DNA of 64,000 nt from a bacterium (GTDB lineage Bacteria > Cyanobacteriota > Vampirovibrionia > Gastranaerophilales > Gastranaerophilaceae): NCBI GenBank assembly GCA_014803505.1, contig JAAVBM010000016.1, positions 30,037-94,036 of the forward strand, read 5' to 3'. This document shows positions 50,174-59,849 of this stretch, one piece after another. The notes below the pieces were generated by a model, which was not told the origin of the DNA, did not search any database, and worked only from the letters and a program-made list of their open reading frames with translations. Position 1 is the stretch's first letter. Every line of letters begins with the position of its first letter. A program made the translations under genes and the position numbers.

Positions 50174-52177
50174 CTAAACACTGGTAGTCAATGATGGTGC
50201 GATTGAGATGAATTGTCTTACCAAATCCGCATCCCATTGTGTACCTGCCCCTTCTTTCAAAATAGCGCAAGCTTTTTCGATTGGCATACCTTTTCTGTAC
50301 GGTCTGTCACTCACCAATGCGTGATATGTGTCTGCAACAGATACAATTCTTGCAGCAAGCGGAATTTCGTTACCCTTCAATTGTTCAGGATAGCCTTTAC
50401 CGTCAAGTCTTTCGTGGTGGTATTTAACAATTGGAATCAAGTCACGTAAAGCTTCATTTGGCGCAAGCACTTTTTCTGCTCCGATAACAGGGTGTTGTTT
50501 CATGATTTCCCATTCGTCATCGTCAAGTTTACCCGGTTTTTTCAATACGGATTCTGGAATACCAATTTTTCCGACGTCGTGAAGAAGGGCGCCGATTTTA
50601 ATTCTTTCAACTTCATTTTCAGGAAGATTGATTGCACGTGCAAGTGCTTCCGCGTATCTGGAAACTGATGTTGAGTGACCTTTTGTATATGGATCTTTTG
50701 CATCAATTGCGCCTGCAAGTGATGTTGCCATTTCCATAAGGTGATTGTGGTTCACAATTTCTTCGTTGTTGAATTTGTGAACAATTTCATCTTCAAAGTT
50801 TATGCCGATTTGGGAGTGACGTTTAGCAAGTACTTCCGCAAATGAATTTAGCGCAACATCGTCCCAGAAGTTGAAGTCAGCAGAGCTTACGATAGCTGAC
50901 ATACCTTCTTTGTAACCTTTTGCTTGTGAGATAAACATTGCTTGTTCTGCAAGTATCAAAAGTTTTTCCTGATCGCTTGTGCATTCAGGGAATGTTGAGA
51001 TTCCGACAGAAACTTTTACAGGTCCAACATCGTCAACGAAACAGCAAGATAAACAGTATGTTATGTATTCTGCCAAATATTTTGCATCACGAGTATCGGT
51101 ATTTGGCATTATTATTGCAATTTCATCTCCGCCGTATCTGCCTGCAGAGTCATTGTTTCTGATATTTTGTTTAACTTTATCAGCGATTATTTTGATGATT
51201 TCATCACCTTTTGCGTGTCCTAGTTCTCTGTTAATTTTAGAAATATTATTAACGTCAAACATTACAACTGATAGAGGTGTATTTGTAGTTTTAGCTTTTT
51301 CCAATTCATTTGCAAGAATTTCTTGGAATCCTCTGTGGTTGTATAAACTGGTCAAGGTATCTGTATTTGCATATTTGCTTGTTTGTTCCATCAATTGCGC
51401 ATTGTGAATAAACATTCCCATATAATTTGCCATAAATGAAACAAGGTTCGGATTGATATTTGCAATGTTTTGTCCTACAAGCATTACACCGATACATTTG
51501 TTTACTGATACCATAGGGAATATTACTGAACTTGTTTTCATCAAATAAGGATTATTCAAGTAATTGATATTGTCCTTATCAATGATAGTTTTAGTATTAA
51601 AACACTGGATTATCGGATTGTTTTCATCTGATAAAAAGATTTTTGATGAATATGAATTACCTGATTTACTGTATAATTTCACATTCAAGCATTTTGATTT
51701 CTCGTGTAAAAGTCCAAAGCCAACGAATCCCCATTTTAGTTTATTTATAAAGATATTATTCAGTTGTGCCAGTAAGTCTGCCATTCCTGCATTGCTCTGG
51801 AATGCATCCGCAACACTTCTCATAATATCAAAGTAATTTATATTACTGTTGTTTTTCGTTGTTGTTTGGTACTCTGAAACATAAGATTTAACTTTTGTTT
51901 TGATTGTATTGAAATTGTTAATTGTTTCTACAATACTGTCCAAACTTGATTCTTCAGCAACTGAGATTGGTTTTATGAGTTTATCAAGTTTTTTTCTGGT
52001 TTTTGTCAGCTCTTGTTCTTTTGGATTTCGGGCAGATATTTTCGAATTCTTTGCAACAGATATCATTTGAGTATCCTTTATAGGACTTTTAGCTTTTCCT
52101 ATAGGATTTGAACTCAATTGTTTTTTATCTGATTTTACAGTTTTATTTAGTTCTTTTTTATTTTCTGTATCTTTCAA
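50174..52177 (-). CDS. GAF-GGDEF-HD-GYP cyclic-di-GMP protein
   Basis: A 667-residue soluble signalling protein. Residues 1-100 are a Lys/Ser-rich linker; 110-265 a GAF-like sensor; 272-430 a GGDEF domain with GGDEI at 349-353 in place of GGDEF and an RxxD I-site (RNND, 340-343); 480-660 a complete HD-GYP phosphodiesterase with HDVGKIG (533-539) and HHERLDGKGYP (585-595). The HD-GYP should degrade c-di-GMP; the cyclase half may be active or only bind. No signal peptide or membrane segment. Confidence 0.94.
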   Translation of the reverse strand: MKDTENKKELNKTVKSDKKQLSSNPIGKAKSPIKDTQMISVAKNSKISARNPKEQELTKTRKKLDKLIKPISVAEESSLDSIVETINNFNTIKTKVKSYVSEYQTTTKNNSNINYFDIMRSVADAFQSNAGMADLLAQLNNIFINKLKWGFVGFGLLHEKSKCLNVKLYSKSGNSYSSKIFLSDENNPIIQCFNTKTIIDKDNINYLNNPYLMKTSSVIFPMVSVNKCIGVMLVGQNIANINPNLVSFMANYMGMFIHNAQLMEQTSKYANTDTLTSLYNHRGFQEILANELEKAKTTNTPLSVVMFDVNNISKINRELGHAKGDEIIKIIADKVKQNIRNNDSAGRYGGDEIAIIMPNTDTRDAKYLAEYITYCLSCCFVDDVGPVKVSVGISTFPECTSDQEKLLILAEQAMFISQAKGYKEGMSAIVSSADFNFWDDVALNSFAEVLAKRHSQIGINFEDEIVHKFNNEEIVNHNHLMEMATSLAGAIDAKDPYTKGHSTSVSRYAEALARAINLPENEVERIKIGALLHDVGKIGIPESVLKKPGKLDDDEWEIMKQHPVIGAEKVLAPNEALRDLIPIVKYHHERLDGKGYPEQLKGNEIPLAARIVSVADTYHALVSDRPYRKGMPIEKACAILKEGAGTQWDADLVRQFISIAPSLTTSV

Positions 52178-52481
52178 TATAAATCTACCTACAATTTCTT
52201 TCTACAAACCTTATAATTGAAATTTTTTGACTCAGTATCGATATTTATTTACATTACTAAACAATTTTACCTTATATTGTACTAAAATCAATACTACAAA
52301 AAGATGGAATATCCATCAATATTCTGAATCCTTCCACAAAAATCACACATATTAACACTACTACATAAATAGTATAAATTATATTTCACTATTTTTCTAG
52401 CCCATGTGGGTAAAATATTAATTATTATTAAAATTTGTATATATATTTGTGATAATATTTTAATAAGAATAAGGGGGTAAA
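52178..52481. other. Promoter region between the HD-GYP gene and galE, no gene seen
   Basis: About 300 nt of AT-rich DNA separating divergent genes. There is no ORF of note and no R1 repeat. A short CCCA-TG-TGGG stem lies at about 52403-52412. A GGGGG ribosome-binding site for galE is at the end. Promoters for both directions presumably lie here but none is close to consensus. Confidence 0.5.
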
Positions 52482-53471
52482 ATGATATTAGTTACTGGTG
52501 GAGCCGGATATATCGGAAGTCATTGCGTAATTTCTTTATTAGAAAAAAAATATGATGTTGTAATATTTGATAATTTTTCTACAGGTCATAAAGAAACTGT
52601 TGAAACTCTTTCTAATTACGGCAAAGTAAAGTTAGTCGAAGGTGATTTGAATAACTATCAGGATATTAAATCTGTATTTGAAAACAATAAAATCGATGCG
52701 GTTATACATTTTGCCGCTTTTTCTCAGGTTGCAGAGTCTGTTAAAAATCCTCAAAAATACTATTTAAATAATGTTTGTGGAACTTTAAATCTGCTTCGTG
52801 CAATGTTGGAATTTGATGTGAAAAAAATAGTATTTTCATCAACAGCCGCAACTTACGGCGAGCCTGAATATATTCCGATTGATGAAAAACACAATCAAAA
52901 TCCGATTAACCCTTATGGTCAAACAAAATTGTTTATCGAAAAAATTATGGATGATTATGATAAAGCATATGGTTTGAAATCTGTTCGTTTACGATATTTT
53001 AATGTTGCGGGTGCAGATGAACAAATTCGCATCGGCGAGTGGCACGATAATGAAACTCATTTGATTCCGAATATTTTGAAATCAACTTTTGGTAGTGGAA
53101 AAACTTTCCAAATGTTTGGCGAAGATTACCCGACAAAAGACGGAACTTGTGTTCGTGATTATATCAATATTGAAGATCTTGTTAATGCTCACATTTTAGC
53201 ACTTGATTATTTAAATCGCGGCGGAGAAACTAATTTCTTTAATTTGGGAACTAACGAGGGAAGTACGGTTAAAGAAGTATTTTCTGTTTGTGAAGAAATT
53301 ACGGGTAAAAATATTCCTCTTGAAGTTAAGGGCAGACGTGAAGGTGATCCAGCCAGTCTTGTGGCAGATAATTCAAAAGCTAAAAGTGTTCTTGGCTGGA
53401 ATCCTGAAAAAACTCTTGAAAATAGTGTCGATTCCGCTTACAAATGGGAATCTAAGCTTCAAAATATGTAA
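52482..53471 (+). CDS. galE: UDP-glucose 4-epimerase
   Basis: A 329-residue extended SDR that interconverts UDP-glucose and UDP-galactose (or the N-acetyl forms). N-terminal NAD motif GGAGYIGSH, IHFAAFSQVAESV, catalytic Ser in FSSTAATYGEPEYIPI and YxxxK in NPYGQTKLFIE, then RLRYFNVAGAD. It opens the surface-glycan cluster but has its own terminator, so it may be transcribed apart from licD and the following genes. Confidence 0.96.
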   Translation: MILVTGGAGYIGSHCVISLLEKKYDVVIFDNFSTGHKETVETLSNYGKVKLVEGDLNNYQDIKSVFENNKIDAVIHFAAFSQVAESVKNPQKYYLNNVCGTLNLLRAMLEFDVKKIVFSSTAATYGEPEYIPIDEKHNQNPINPYGQTKLFIEKIMDDYDKAYGLKSVRLRYFNVAGADEQIRIGEWHDNETHLIPNILKSTFGSGKTFQMFGEDYPTKDGTCVRDYINIEDLVNAHILALDYLNRGGETNFFNLGTNEGSTVKEVFSVCEEITGKNIPLEVKGRREGDPASLVADNSKAKSVLGWNPEKTLENSVDSAYKWESKLQNM

Positions 53472-53492
53472 TGAGTGTTTAAATATAACATT

Positions 53493-53526
53493 AGCGGCGC
53501 AAAAGTTTTCTTTTGCGCCGCTTTTA
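53493..53526 (+). terminator. Terminator after galE
   Basis: Twelve-bp GC-rich stem (AGCGGCGCAAAA / TTTTGCGCCGCT) followed by TTTAA. Confidence 0.9.
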
Positions 53527-53655
53527 ATATTGATTTATATTTTCTTGATTTAAATAATTTTTTGCAGTAATTTATATCTATACATATTAGCCATTTGGTT
53601 AATACCCGAACGGCTAATGATATGATTGGAATTAAGTCAAAATTTGTAGGGATAA

Positions 53656-54636
53656 ATGGAAGAGAATTCAAAAAATTCGCTTTTGCAAATTTTTAAAAAT
53701 ATTTTAATAAATATATTTTCTATAACAGATGCTGATTATAGTCATAAATTGATTAGAATTTGTGGAATAAGATTTCGTATCCTAAAGTCTGCAAATAAAA
53801 AGCAAATGACTATTGATTATACAAAATATTCTGATATTACCAAAGTTCCGCAAGCAGAAGGGTTTTTGAGAGATTATCAATTGGCACTTCTTTCTATATT
53901 CAAAGAAATGGATAGAATCTGCACTGCTCATAATATTCGCTATATGATTAGCGGTGGCAGTCTTTTGGGTGCAAAACGTCATGGCGGATTTATTCCGTGG
54001 GATGATGATATTGATACAGATATGATGAGGGAAGATTATGAAAAATTCCCTGCTATCTTCAATGCTTGTACTACTAATCCTGATTTATTCTGTGATTATT
54101 GGAGAGATAAAAATTCTCCTGCAACTTGTATTTTGAAGATTCAACATAGAAAAATTAAACAGGTTTTTGTTGATATTTTTCCGCTGGACTTCTATTACAC
54201 AAGTGTTAGCGGTAAAGAAAAATTTGCTCTTAACAGAAAAATAAAATTTATTAGAAAAATGTTGAGTATTTCTCCGTTCAGAATTTCTGATAACAAAAAA
54301 TTGCTCAACAAATTGAAAAAAATTACCCATGAAAAAATCAATGATTATATAGATGTTGATGAAAGGTTACAACCTTCTATCCATTGGGGAATTGAATTTC
54401 CGCACAGATGGAAGAATTGGATTTACGATTACGAACATATTTTCCCGTTGAAAAAAATAAAATTCGAAGGTTATGAGTTCAACTGTCCTAACAATGTTGA
54501 ATTTGTTCTAACAAATATTTACGGGAATTATATGAGTTATCCTAAAAGTATTTGTCCACATCACACTGATGCAAATGCTTTTACTGAAGATGAAATTTAT
54601 GAATTAAAGAAATTAAAGGGAGATTATAATGAGTGA
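53656..54636 (+). CDS. LicD-family phosphotransferase with N-terminal FSI..GI module
   Basis: A 326-residue nucleotidyltransferase-fold protein that transfers a polyol- or choline-phosphate from a CDP donor to a glycan (LicD; animal fukutin/FKRP are relatives). The core motif is MISGGSLLGAKRHGGFIPWDDDIDTDM (quoted in part; the Gly-Gly-Ser and Asp triad are intact). Residues 19-44 (NIFSIT ... HKLIRICGIRFRI) are an extra N-terminal module shared with the next gene and with the glycosyltransferase at 38815. The end overlaps the next start by 8 nt. No choline uptake genes are seen; ribitol- or glycerol-phosphate is the likelier cargo. Confidence 0.93.
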   Translation: MEENSKNSLLQIFKNILINIFSITDADYSHKLIRICGIRFRILKSANKKQMTIDYTKYSDITKVPQAEGFLRDYQLALLSIFKEMDRICTAHNIRYMISGGSLLGAKRHGGFIPWDDDIDTDMMREDYEKFPAIFNACTTNPDLFCDYWRDKNSPATCILKIQHRKIKQVFVDIFPLDFYYTSVSGKEKFALNRKIKFIRKMLSISPFRISDNKKLLNKLKKITHEKINDYIDVDERLQPSIHWGIEFPHRWKNWIYDYEHIFPLKKIKFEGYEFNCPNNVEFVLTNIYGNYMSYPKSICPHHTDANAFTEDEIYELKKLKGDYNE

Positions 54637-55885
54637 GTTAAATTTATTGGAAAAAATATTTTCAATAACCAATAACGGCACAGATAAATTGATAATGTTT
54701 TGTGGAATACCAATAAGATTCGATAGAACAGGGTATTATAGAAAAGTTTGTAAAAAACTTCCTGTTCAAAAAAATAAAATTATTTTTAACAATTTTCAAG
54801 GTTCTTTATATGGATGCAATCCAAAATATGTTGCAGAAGAAATTATTAAACGTAATTTGCCTTATGAATTGTATTGGTTATGTAAAGGTATCGATAATAT
54901 AGATACAAGTTGTTTTCCTGAGCAAATTCGTCTTACTCCATTTAAGAAAAAGCAAGGATTAAAGGATTTAGCTTCGGCTAAGATAATTATTGGTAATGTG
55001 AGATCAAATCTTTTGATTCAACAAGGTTGGGTTAAAAAGGAGAATCAAAAATATATTCAATGCTGGCATGGTTCTTTGGGGATAAAAAAAATTGATGGAT
55101 CTGTAACTTACAAAGATTATGCAGAAAGAAATTGGTGTGATGTAGCTCATACAGATTCGGAATATACTAATTACTTGCTTTCAAATAGTACTTTTGAAGA
55201 TAAAGTTTTTGAAGAAGGTTTTTGGTACAACGGACCGATTTTAAAAACTGGTCACCCAAGAAATGATGTATTTTTTAAATCTGATGAAGAAAAAGAACAA
55301 ATGCGTCAAAAGGTATATTCTTTATTAGAAATTCCATTAAATAAGAAAATTCTTTTATACGTTCCATCATTTAGAGATGATAAGAGATTATATTGTTACG
55401 GTTTGAATACAGATAAACTGATTTCTGCATTAGAATCAAAATTTGGTGGAGAATGGGTAGTTGCAATAAGAATGCATCCTCATTTGAAAAAGTATTCTTC
55501 TCAATTGTTTAAATTTTCAGATAAAGTTATAGATGCAAGTTTTTATCCTGATATACAAGAATTACTTGTTGCAAGTGATTCAGCTATTACTGATTATTCA
55601 AGTTGTATTTTTGATTTTATGTTGAGTCGTAAACCGGGATTCATCTTTGCAACTGATATTGAAGATTATAATACGGAACGTGGTTTCTACTATCCTTTGG
55701 AATCTACTCCGTTCCCTGTTGCTGTAGACAATAATGATTTGGAAGAAAAAATTAAGAATTTTGATTTGGAAAAATATCAGCAGCAAGTTGAAGATTTCTT
55801 GAAAGATAAAGGCTGTATGGAAGATGGGCATGCTGCCGAACGTGTAGTTGATTTGATTGAACAAATTATGAAAGAAGAAAATTAA
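54629..55885 (+). CDS. CDP-glycerol/ribitol phosphotransferase (TagF/TagB-like)
   Basis: A 418-residue GT-B-type polyol-phosphate transferase. After an FSI..GI module (residues 9-31, KIFSITNNGTDKLIMFCGIP) the catalytic region shows IQCWHGSLGIKKIDG (the His-Gly of the family), KTGHPRNDVFF, LYVPSFRDDK, RMHPHL, and the C-terminal ITDYSSCIFDFMLSRKPGFIFATD. These enzymes build teichoic-acid-like chains in Gram-positives; in a diderm the product is more likely a phosphopolyol decoration on a capsule or lipid-linked glycan. It is followed 1 nt later by the cytidylyltransferase. Confidence 0.92.
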   Translation: MSELNLLEKIFSITNNGTDKLIMFCGIPIRFDRTGYYRKVCKKLPVQKNKIIFNNFQGSLYGCNPKYVAEEIIKRNLPYELYWLCKGIDNIDTSCFPEQIRLTPFKKKQGLKDLASAKIIIGNVRSNLLIQQGWVKKENQKYIQCWHGSLGIKKIDGSVTYKDYAERNWCDVAHTDSEYTNYLLSNSTFEDKVFEEGFWYNGPILKTGHPRNDVFFKSDEEKEQMRQKVYSLLEIPLNKKILLYVPSFRDDKRLYCYGLNTDKLISALESKFGGEWVVAIRMHPHLKKYSSQLFKFSDKVIDASFYPDIQELLVASDSAITDYSSCIFDFMLSRKPGFIFATDIEDYNTERGFYYPLESTPFPVAVDNNDLEEKIKNFDLEKYQQQVEDFLKDKGCMEDGHAAERVVDLIEQIMKEEN

Positions 55886-55886
55886 T

Positions 55887-56630
55887 ATGAATATAGCGAT
55901 TGTTTTTGCCGGTGGTATCGGACAGAGATTGAGTAATGGAGAAAATTCTATTCCAAAACAGTTTTTAAAGATTAATGATAAACCTATTATCATTCATACT
56001 TTAGAACTTTTTGAAAAACATGAACAAATTGATAAAATTTATATATCAATTCATCCTGATTACTACGATTATATGCAAGAATTGGTGAAACATTATTACA
56101 TAACTAAAACGGCAGGTATTGTGAAAGGTGGTGCAACCGGTCAAGATTCGATTTATAATGCATTAAAGCTTGCTTATGATGAAAATTCGGAAGATTCAAT
56201 TGTATTGATTCATGACGGTGTCAGACCTAATATTACATCTGAAGTTATAACTGAAAATATTAATTGTGTTAAACAAAATGGTAATGCTATAACTTGTACG
56301 TCTTGTTTTGAAACAATTTTGATAAGTGAAAATGGTGTTAATCCACAGCACGTTCCTTATAGAAAACATACATATTCTGCTCAAGCACCGCAAAGTTTTA
56401 GGCTTGGTGAAATTGTAGAAGCTCACGAAATTACAAGAAAAATAAACCCTCAATATACTGATATTGTTGATTCTTGTACTTTATTTAAATCTCTTGATAA
56501 AAAAACATTCATAGTTAAAGGTAATCGTGGCAATATCAAAATTACTACAATTGAAGATTTGTATATTCTTCGTTCTTTAATTAGATATAAAGAAGATTTG
56601 GAAGCTTTTGGAGGTTTTGCAAATGTGTAA
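55887..56630 (+). CDS. IspD/TarI-family cytidylyltransferase (likely CDP-ribitol type)
   Basis: A 247-residue nucleotidyltransferase: IVFAGGIGQRLSNGENSIPKQFL is the CTP-binding loop, then IVKGGATGQDSIYNAL, VLIHDGVRPNI and AQAPQSFRLGEI. The family includes IspD (isoprenoids) and TarI/ISPD (CDP-ribitol). The glycan context beside LicD and TagF-like genes favours the CDP-polyol role, as does the neighbouring SDR, but a housekeeping IspD cannot be ruled out from sequence alone. Overlaps the next gene by 8 nt. Confidence 0.88.
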   Translation: MNIAIVFAGGIGQRLSNGENSIPKQFLKINDKPIIIHTLELFEKHEQIDKIYISIHPDYYDYMQELVKHYYITKTAGIVKGGATGQDSIYNALKLAYDENSEDSIVLIHDGVRPNITSEVITENINCVKQNGNAITCTSCFETILISENGVNPQHVPYRKHTYSAQAPQSFRLGEIVEAHEITRKINPQYTDIVDSCTLFKSLDKKTFIVKGNRGNIKITTIEDLYILRSLIRYKEDLEAFGGFANV

Positions 56631-57669
56631 TTTAGAAAGTTCAAATAAAATTGTGCAAGAAGATTTGGAAAAAATGTCTTGCAAAATAGATTTTTCATAT
56701 CTGCAAAACTCTACAGTTCTTGTAACCGGAGCTACAGGTTTAATTGGTAGTCAAATAGTATTGCTGTTGTTGTATTTGAATCGAGTTAAAAACTATTCGA
56801 TAAAAGTTATAGCAATGGGCAGAAGTTTGGAGAGGTTACAAAAAAAATTCTCTCAAGTTTTGGATAGAAATAATTTTGAATTATTGGAAGCAGATGTTCA
56901 AAATACTATCAATTATGACGGAAAAGTCGATTATATTATTCACGGAGCAAGTGTAACAGCATCCAAATCTTTTATTGAAACTCCGGTAGATACCATTTTG
57001 ACTGCAATTGATGGTACAAAAAATATGCTTAACTTTGCAAAAGATAAACAAGTAAAAGGTTTTGTATATCTTTCCAGTATGGAAGTTTTTGGAACTGTTG
57101 ATGGCGAACCAAAACTATCAGAATCTGATTACGGGTATATAGATATTTTGAGTGCTCGAAGCAGTTATCCTGAAAGCAAAAGAATGTGCGAATGTTTATG
57201 TGCATCATATGCAAAACAATTTGATTTACCTGTAAAAATTGCAAGACTTGCTCAAACTGTTGGTCCCGGTTTTAAATACGATGATAACAGAATGGTTGTA
57301 CAATTTGCGAAATCTGTTATTGAAAATAAGGACATAGTTTTACTTACAGAAGGTAAATCAAAATTCTGTCCGATTTATACAAGTGATGAAATTTGCGGGA
57401 TTTTTACAATTTTATCGAAGGGTAAAGCTGGAGAAGCTTACACTGTGGCAAATTCTTCGGCGTTTTCATCAGTTCGTGAGATTGCAGAAATGGTTTCTTC
57501 TGAAATTGCTCAAAACAAGATAAAAGTTGTGATACAAAACAACAATTCCGGTCAGTATCCGCCGTCATTTGCTATGAATCTGGATACTACAAAACTGCAA
57601 ACAATAGGCTGGAGTGCTGATGTTTCATTAAAAGAAATGTACGAAAGGTTAATTGAAAGTTTAAAATAA
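56623..57669 (+). CDS. Extended SDR sugar-nucleotide epimerase/dehydratase
   Basis: A 348-residue NAD-dependent extended short-chain dehydrogenase. TVLVTGATGLIGSQIV is the Rossmann motif, then YIIHGASVTASKSF, the catalytic VYLSSMEVFG and SYPESKRMCE (YxxxK), and ARLAQTVGPG. It may modify a CDP- or NDP-sugar used by this cluster; TarJ-type ribulose-phosphate reductases are a different fold, so it is not a simple TarJ. A GGAGG ribosome-binding site fits the ATG at 56623, which overlaps the previous gene. Confidence 0.9.
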   Translation: MCNLESSNKIVQEDLEKMSCKIDFSYLQNSTVLVTGATGLIGSQIVLLLLYLNRVKNYSIKVIAMGRSLERLQKKFSQVLDRNNFELLEADVQNTINYDGKVDYIIHGASVTASKSFIETPVDTILTAIDGTKNMLNFAKDKQVKGFVYLSSMEVFGTVDGEPKLSESDYGYIDILSARSSYPESKRMCECLCASYAKQFDLPVKIARLAQTVGPGFKYDDNRMVVQFAKSVIENKDIVLLTEGKSKFCPIYTSDEICGIFTILSKGKAGEAYTVANSSAFSSVREIAEMVSSEIAQNKIKVVIQNNNSGQYPPSFAMNLDTTKLQTIGWSADVSLKEMYERLIESLK

Positions 57670-59453
57670 TGATAAGTGTATTGAAAAATATAAAAACTAA
57701 ATTGGATGAAAAATATGGCGATAATGAAAATTATCACAGCTTAACAACAATTTTGCCATATTTTAAGCCTTATACTGGTAGAACTTTTTTAGCTTTAGGA
57801 CTTGCAATTCCTATTGGTGCATTGGATGCTGTGATTGCGCTTTCTCTGAAACCTTATATGGATATTGTAATGCTTGATAAACAAATGCAATCACCATGGT
57901 ATATTCCTATTTTAATAATTGTTTTTACAACTATTCAAGGGGTATTGAATTATCTTGCAACATATATGAATGATTGGGTTGGCGGAAGAGTTACAAATGA
58001 TTTGAAAATTGATTTGTATGAAAAGTTAATGCACCAAACTGCAGGTTTTTTCGATAAACAAACTTCCGGCAAGATTTTAAAAGCTTATAATAACGATGCA
58101 GATAAATCTTGCAGCGGACTTTTGACAAATATGAAAACCTGTATTTCAAGATTGTTCTCATCAATTTCATTAACTGCTGTTTTGTTTTATAATTCTTGGC
58201 AGTTAGCTATTATTGCGGTTTTTGTTCTTACCTGTGCAATGATTCCGTTAATGAAAATTAAATCTACAATCAAGAATGTTTATAACAAATCCGAAGGTGA
58301 AAATGCTAAGGTTTTAACTACTTATAACGAAGCATTTGCAGGACATAAGATTATATCAGCATATAATTTGTATAATATAAAGAAAAAACAATTTGAAAAA
58401 TTAATAGATACTGTTTTCGGATTGAGAATGAAAATTACTCAACATGTAGGCTGGCTTTCTCCTATGATGCATATAATTGTATCAGTCGGAATTGGCGCAG
58501 TAATTGGCTTAGGCAGTTATTTAATTGTAAAAGGTAAATTGTCAGCAGGGCAATTTGTTTCGTTTATAACAGCGTTAATAATGCTTTATACCCCAATTAA
58601 AGGTTTGGGAAATAATGCAAAAGGTATGACAACTTGCCTTTGTGCAATGGAACGAGTAGTTGCTAAACTTGATAAAAAACCAGGAATTAAAGATAAAAAA
58701 GATGCGGTCGAATTTCCGGAATTCAATAATAGTATAACTTTTGAAGATATCAAATTTTCTTATGTAAAAGAAAAACCTGTATTAAAAGGCATATCATTCA
58801 CGGTTAAAAAGGGTGAAACTGTAGCGTTAGTTGGAAATTCAGGTGGTGGAAAAACCACTATAGTTAATCTTTTGCCGCGTTTTTATAATCTTAAAGATGG
58901 CAGTATTAAGATTGATGGAGTTTCAATCAATAATATTAAGCTAAATTCCTTGAGAAATAATATTGCGATTGTATTTCAAGATAATTTTTTATTTGAAGGG
59001 ACAATCAAAGAGAACATAATGTTCGGAAATTTAAAAGCCTCAGATGAGCAGTTAAAAATGGCGATTAAGAATTCATATTTAGAAGACTTTATTGCATCAT
59101 TACCTGACGGATTGAACACACAAATCGGAGAAAGAGGAGTATTGCTTTCCGGCGGGCAAAAACAAAGAATCGGTATAGCTAGAGCATTTTTAAAAGATGC
59201 TCCGATATTGATTTTGGACGAAGCTACTTCTGCGTTAGATAATCAAGCAGAACATATAGTTCAGCAGGCGATAGACAATTTGATGAAAGATCGTACAGTA
59301 TTTGTAATTGCACACAGATTATCAACAATACAAAATGCAAATCGAATTGCGGTAATCAATAACGGGTATTTATCAGAATTAGGCACACATGAAGAACTTT
59401 TAAATATTCCAAACGGTGAATATAAAAAGCTTTATGATATGCAATTTTCATAG
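57669..59453 (+). CDS. MsbA-like ABC exporter (TMD-NBD fusion)
   Basis: A 594-residue half-transporter that dimerises to export lipids or lipid-linked glycans. Six transmembrane helices occupy about residues 35-320 (with LGLAIPIGALDAVIALSLKP at the first). The ATPase domain has Walker A VALVGNSGGGKTTIVNLLP, the signature LSGGQKQRIGIARAFL, and Walker B ILILDEATSALD, then the switch IAHRLSTI. The start overlaps the SDR stop by 1 nt (TAATG). As the last gene of the glycan operon it probably flips the finished glycolipid. Confidence 0.95.
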   Translation: MISVLKNIKTKLDEKYGDNENYHSLTTILPYFKPYTGRTFLALGLAIPIGALDAVIALSLKPYMDIVMLDKQMQSPWYIPILIIVFTTIQGVLNYLATYMNDWVGGRVTNDLKIDLYEKLMHQTAGFFDKQTSGKILKAYNNDADKSCSGLLTNMKTCISRLFSSISLTAVLFYNSWQLAIIAVFVLTCAMIPLMKIKSTIKNVYNKSEGENAKVLTTYNEAFAGHKIISAYNLYNIKKKQFEKLIDTVFGLRMKITQHVGWLSPMMHIIVSVGIGAVIGLGSYLIVKGKLSAGQFVSFITALIMLYTPIKGLGNNAKGMTTCLCAMERVVAKLDKKPGIKDKKDAVEFPEFNNSITFEDIKFSYVKEKPVLKGISFTVKKGETVALVGNSGGGKTTIVNLLPRFYNLKDGSIKIDGVSINNIKLNSLRNNIAIVFQDNFLFEGTIKENIMFGNLKASDEQLKMAIKNSYLEDFIASLPDGLNTQIGERGVLLSGGQKQRIGIARAFLKDAPILILDEATSALDNQAEHIVQQAIDNLMKDRTVFVIAHRLSTIQNANRIAVINNGYLSELGTHEELLNIPNGEYKKLYDMQFS

Positions 59454-59481
59454 ACTTAATTTTTATTTTGACTTGATTTTT

Positions 59482-59514
59482 AGGAGATTTTGGAAAAAGA
59501 TCTCCTTTTTTTTG
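59482..59514 (+). terminator. Terminator of the glycan operon
   Basis: AGGAGAT / ATCTCCT stem with an 11-nt loop, followed by a T8 run. Confidence 0.9.
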
Positions 59515-59612
59515 TTAAATTATGTTACGAATTTTTATAATTTTCTAAAGTTTTCTACAAACCAATCCGATATTTAATTTGTGATTAGAAAACTTTAAGG
59601 AGTGTAGTAAAG

Positions 59613-59822
59613 ATGTCAGATAAAAAGATTATGGATATTGAAGATTTAATGATTGATTATGCAGAGATGACCAGTTTTGATTTTGGTTCATTATCAAATG
59701 AAGAAATGGATACATTAAATAAAATTACTAATAGCGAATATGCAAAAAAGCCATACGCATTTAAATACGGTAATTTCAAATTAGTGGATTTTTTCCATTC
59801 GTTAATGACAGATAAAGGTTAA
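59613..59822 (+). CDS. Small acidic hypothetical protein, 69 residues
   Basis: A 69-residue acidic protein (MSDKKIMDIEDLMIDYAEMT...FKLVDFFHSLMTDKG) without signal peptide or known domain. AAGGAG lies 10 nt before the ATG. One TTTTCTACA box (59551-59559), the same 9-mer as in the candidate oriC, lies 54 nt upstream. It is followed 27 nt later by another small gene, probably as a two-gene operon. Confidence 0.7.
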   Translation: MSDKKIMDIEDLMIDYAEMTSFDFGSLSNEEMDTLNKITNSEYAKKPYAFKYGNFKLVDFFHSLMTDKG

Positions 59823-59849
59823 TAGCTGACGATTTTGGAGATATGTGAT

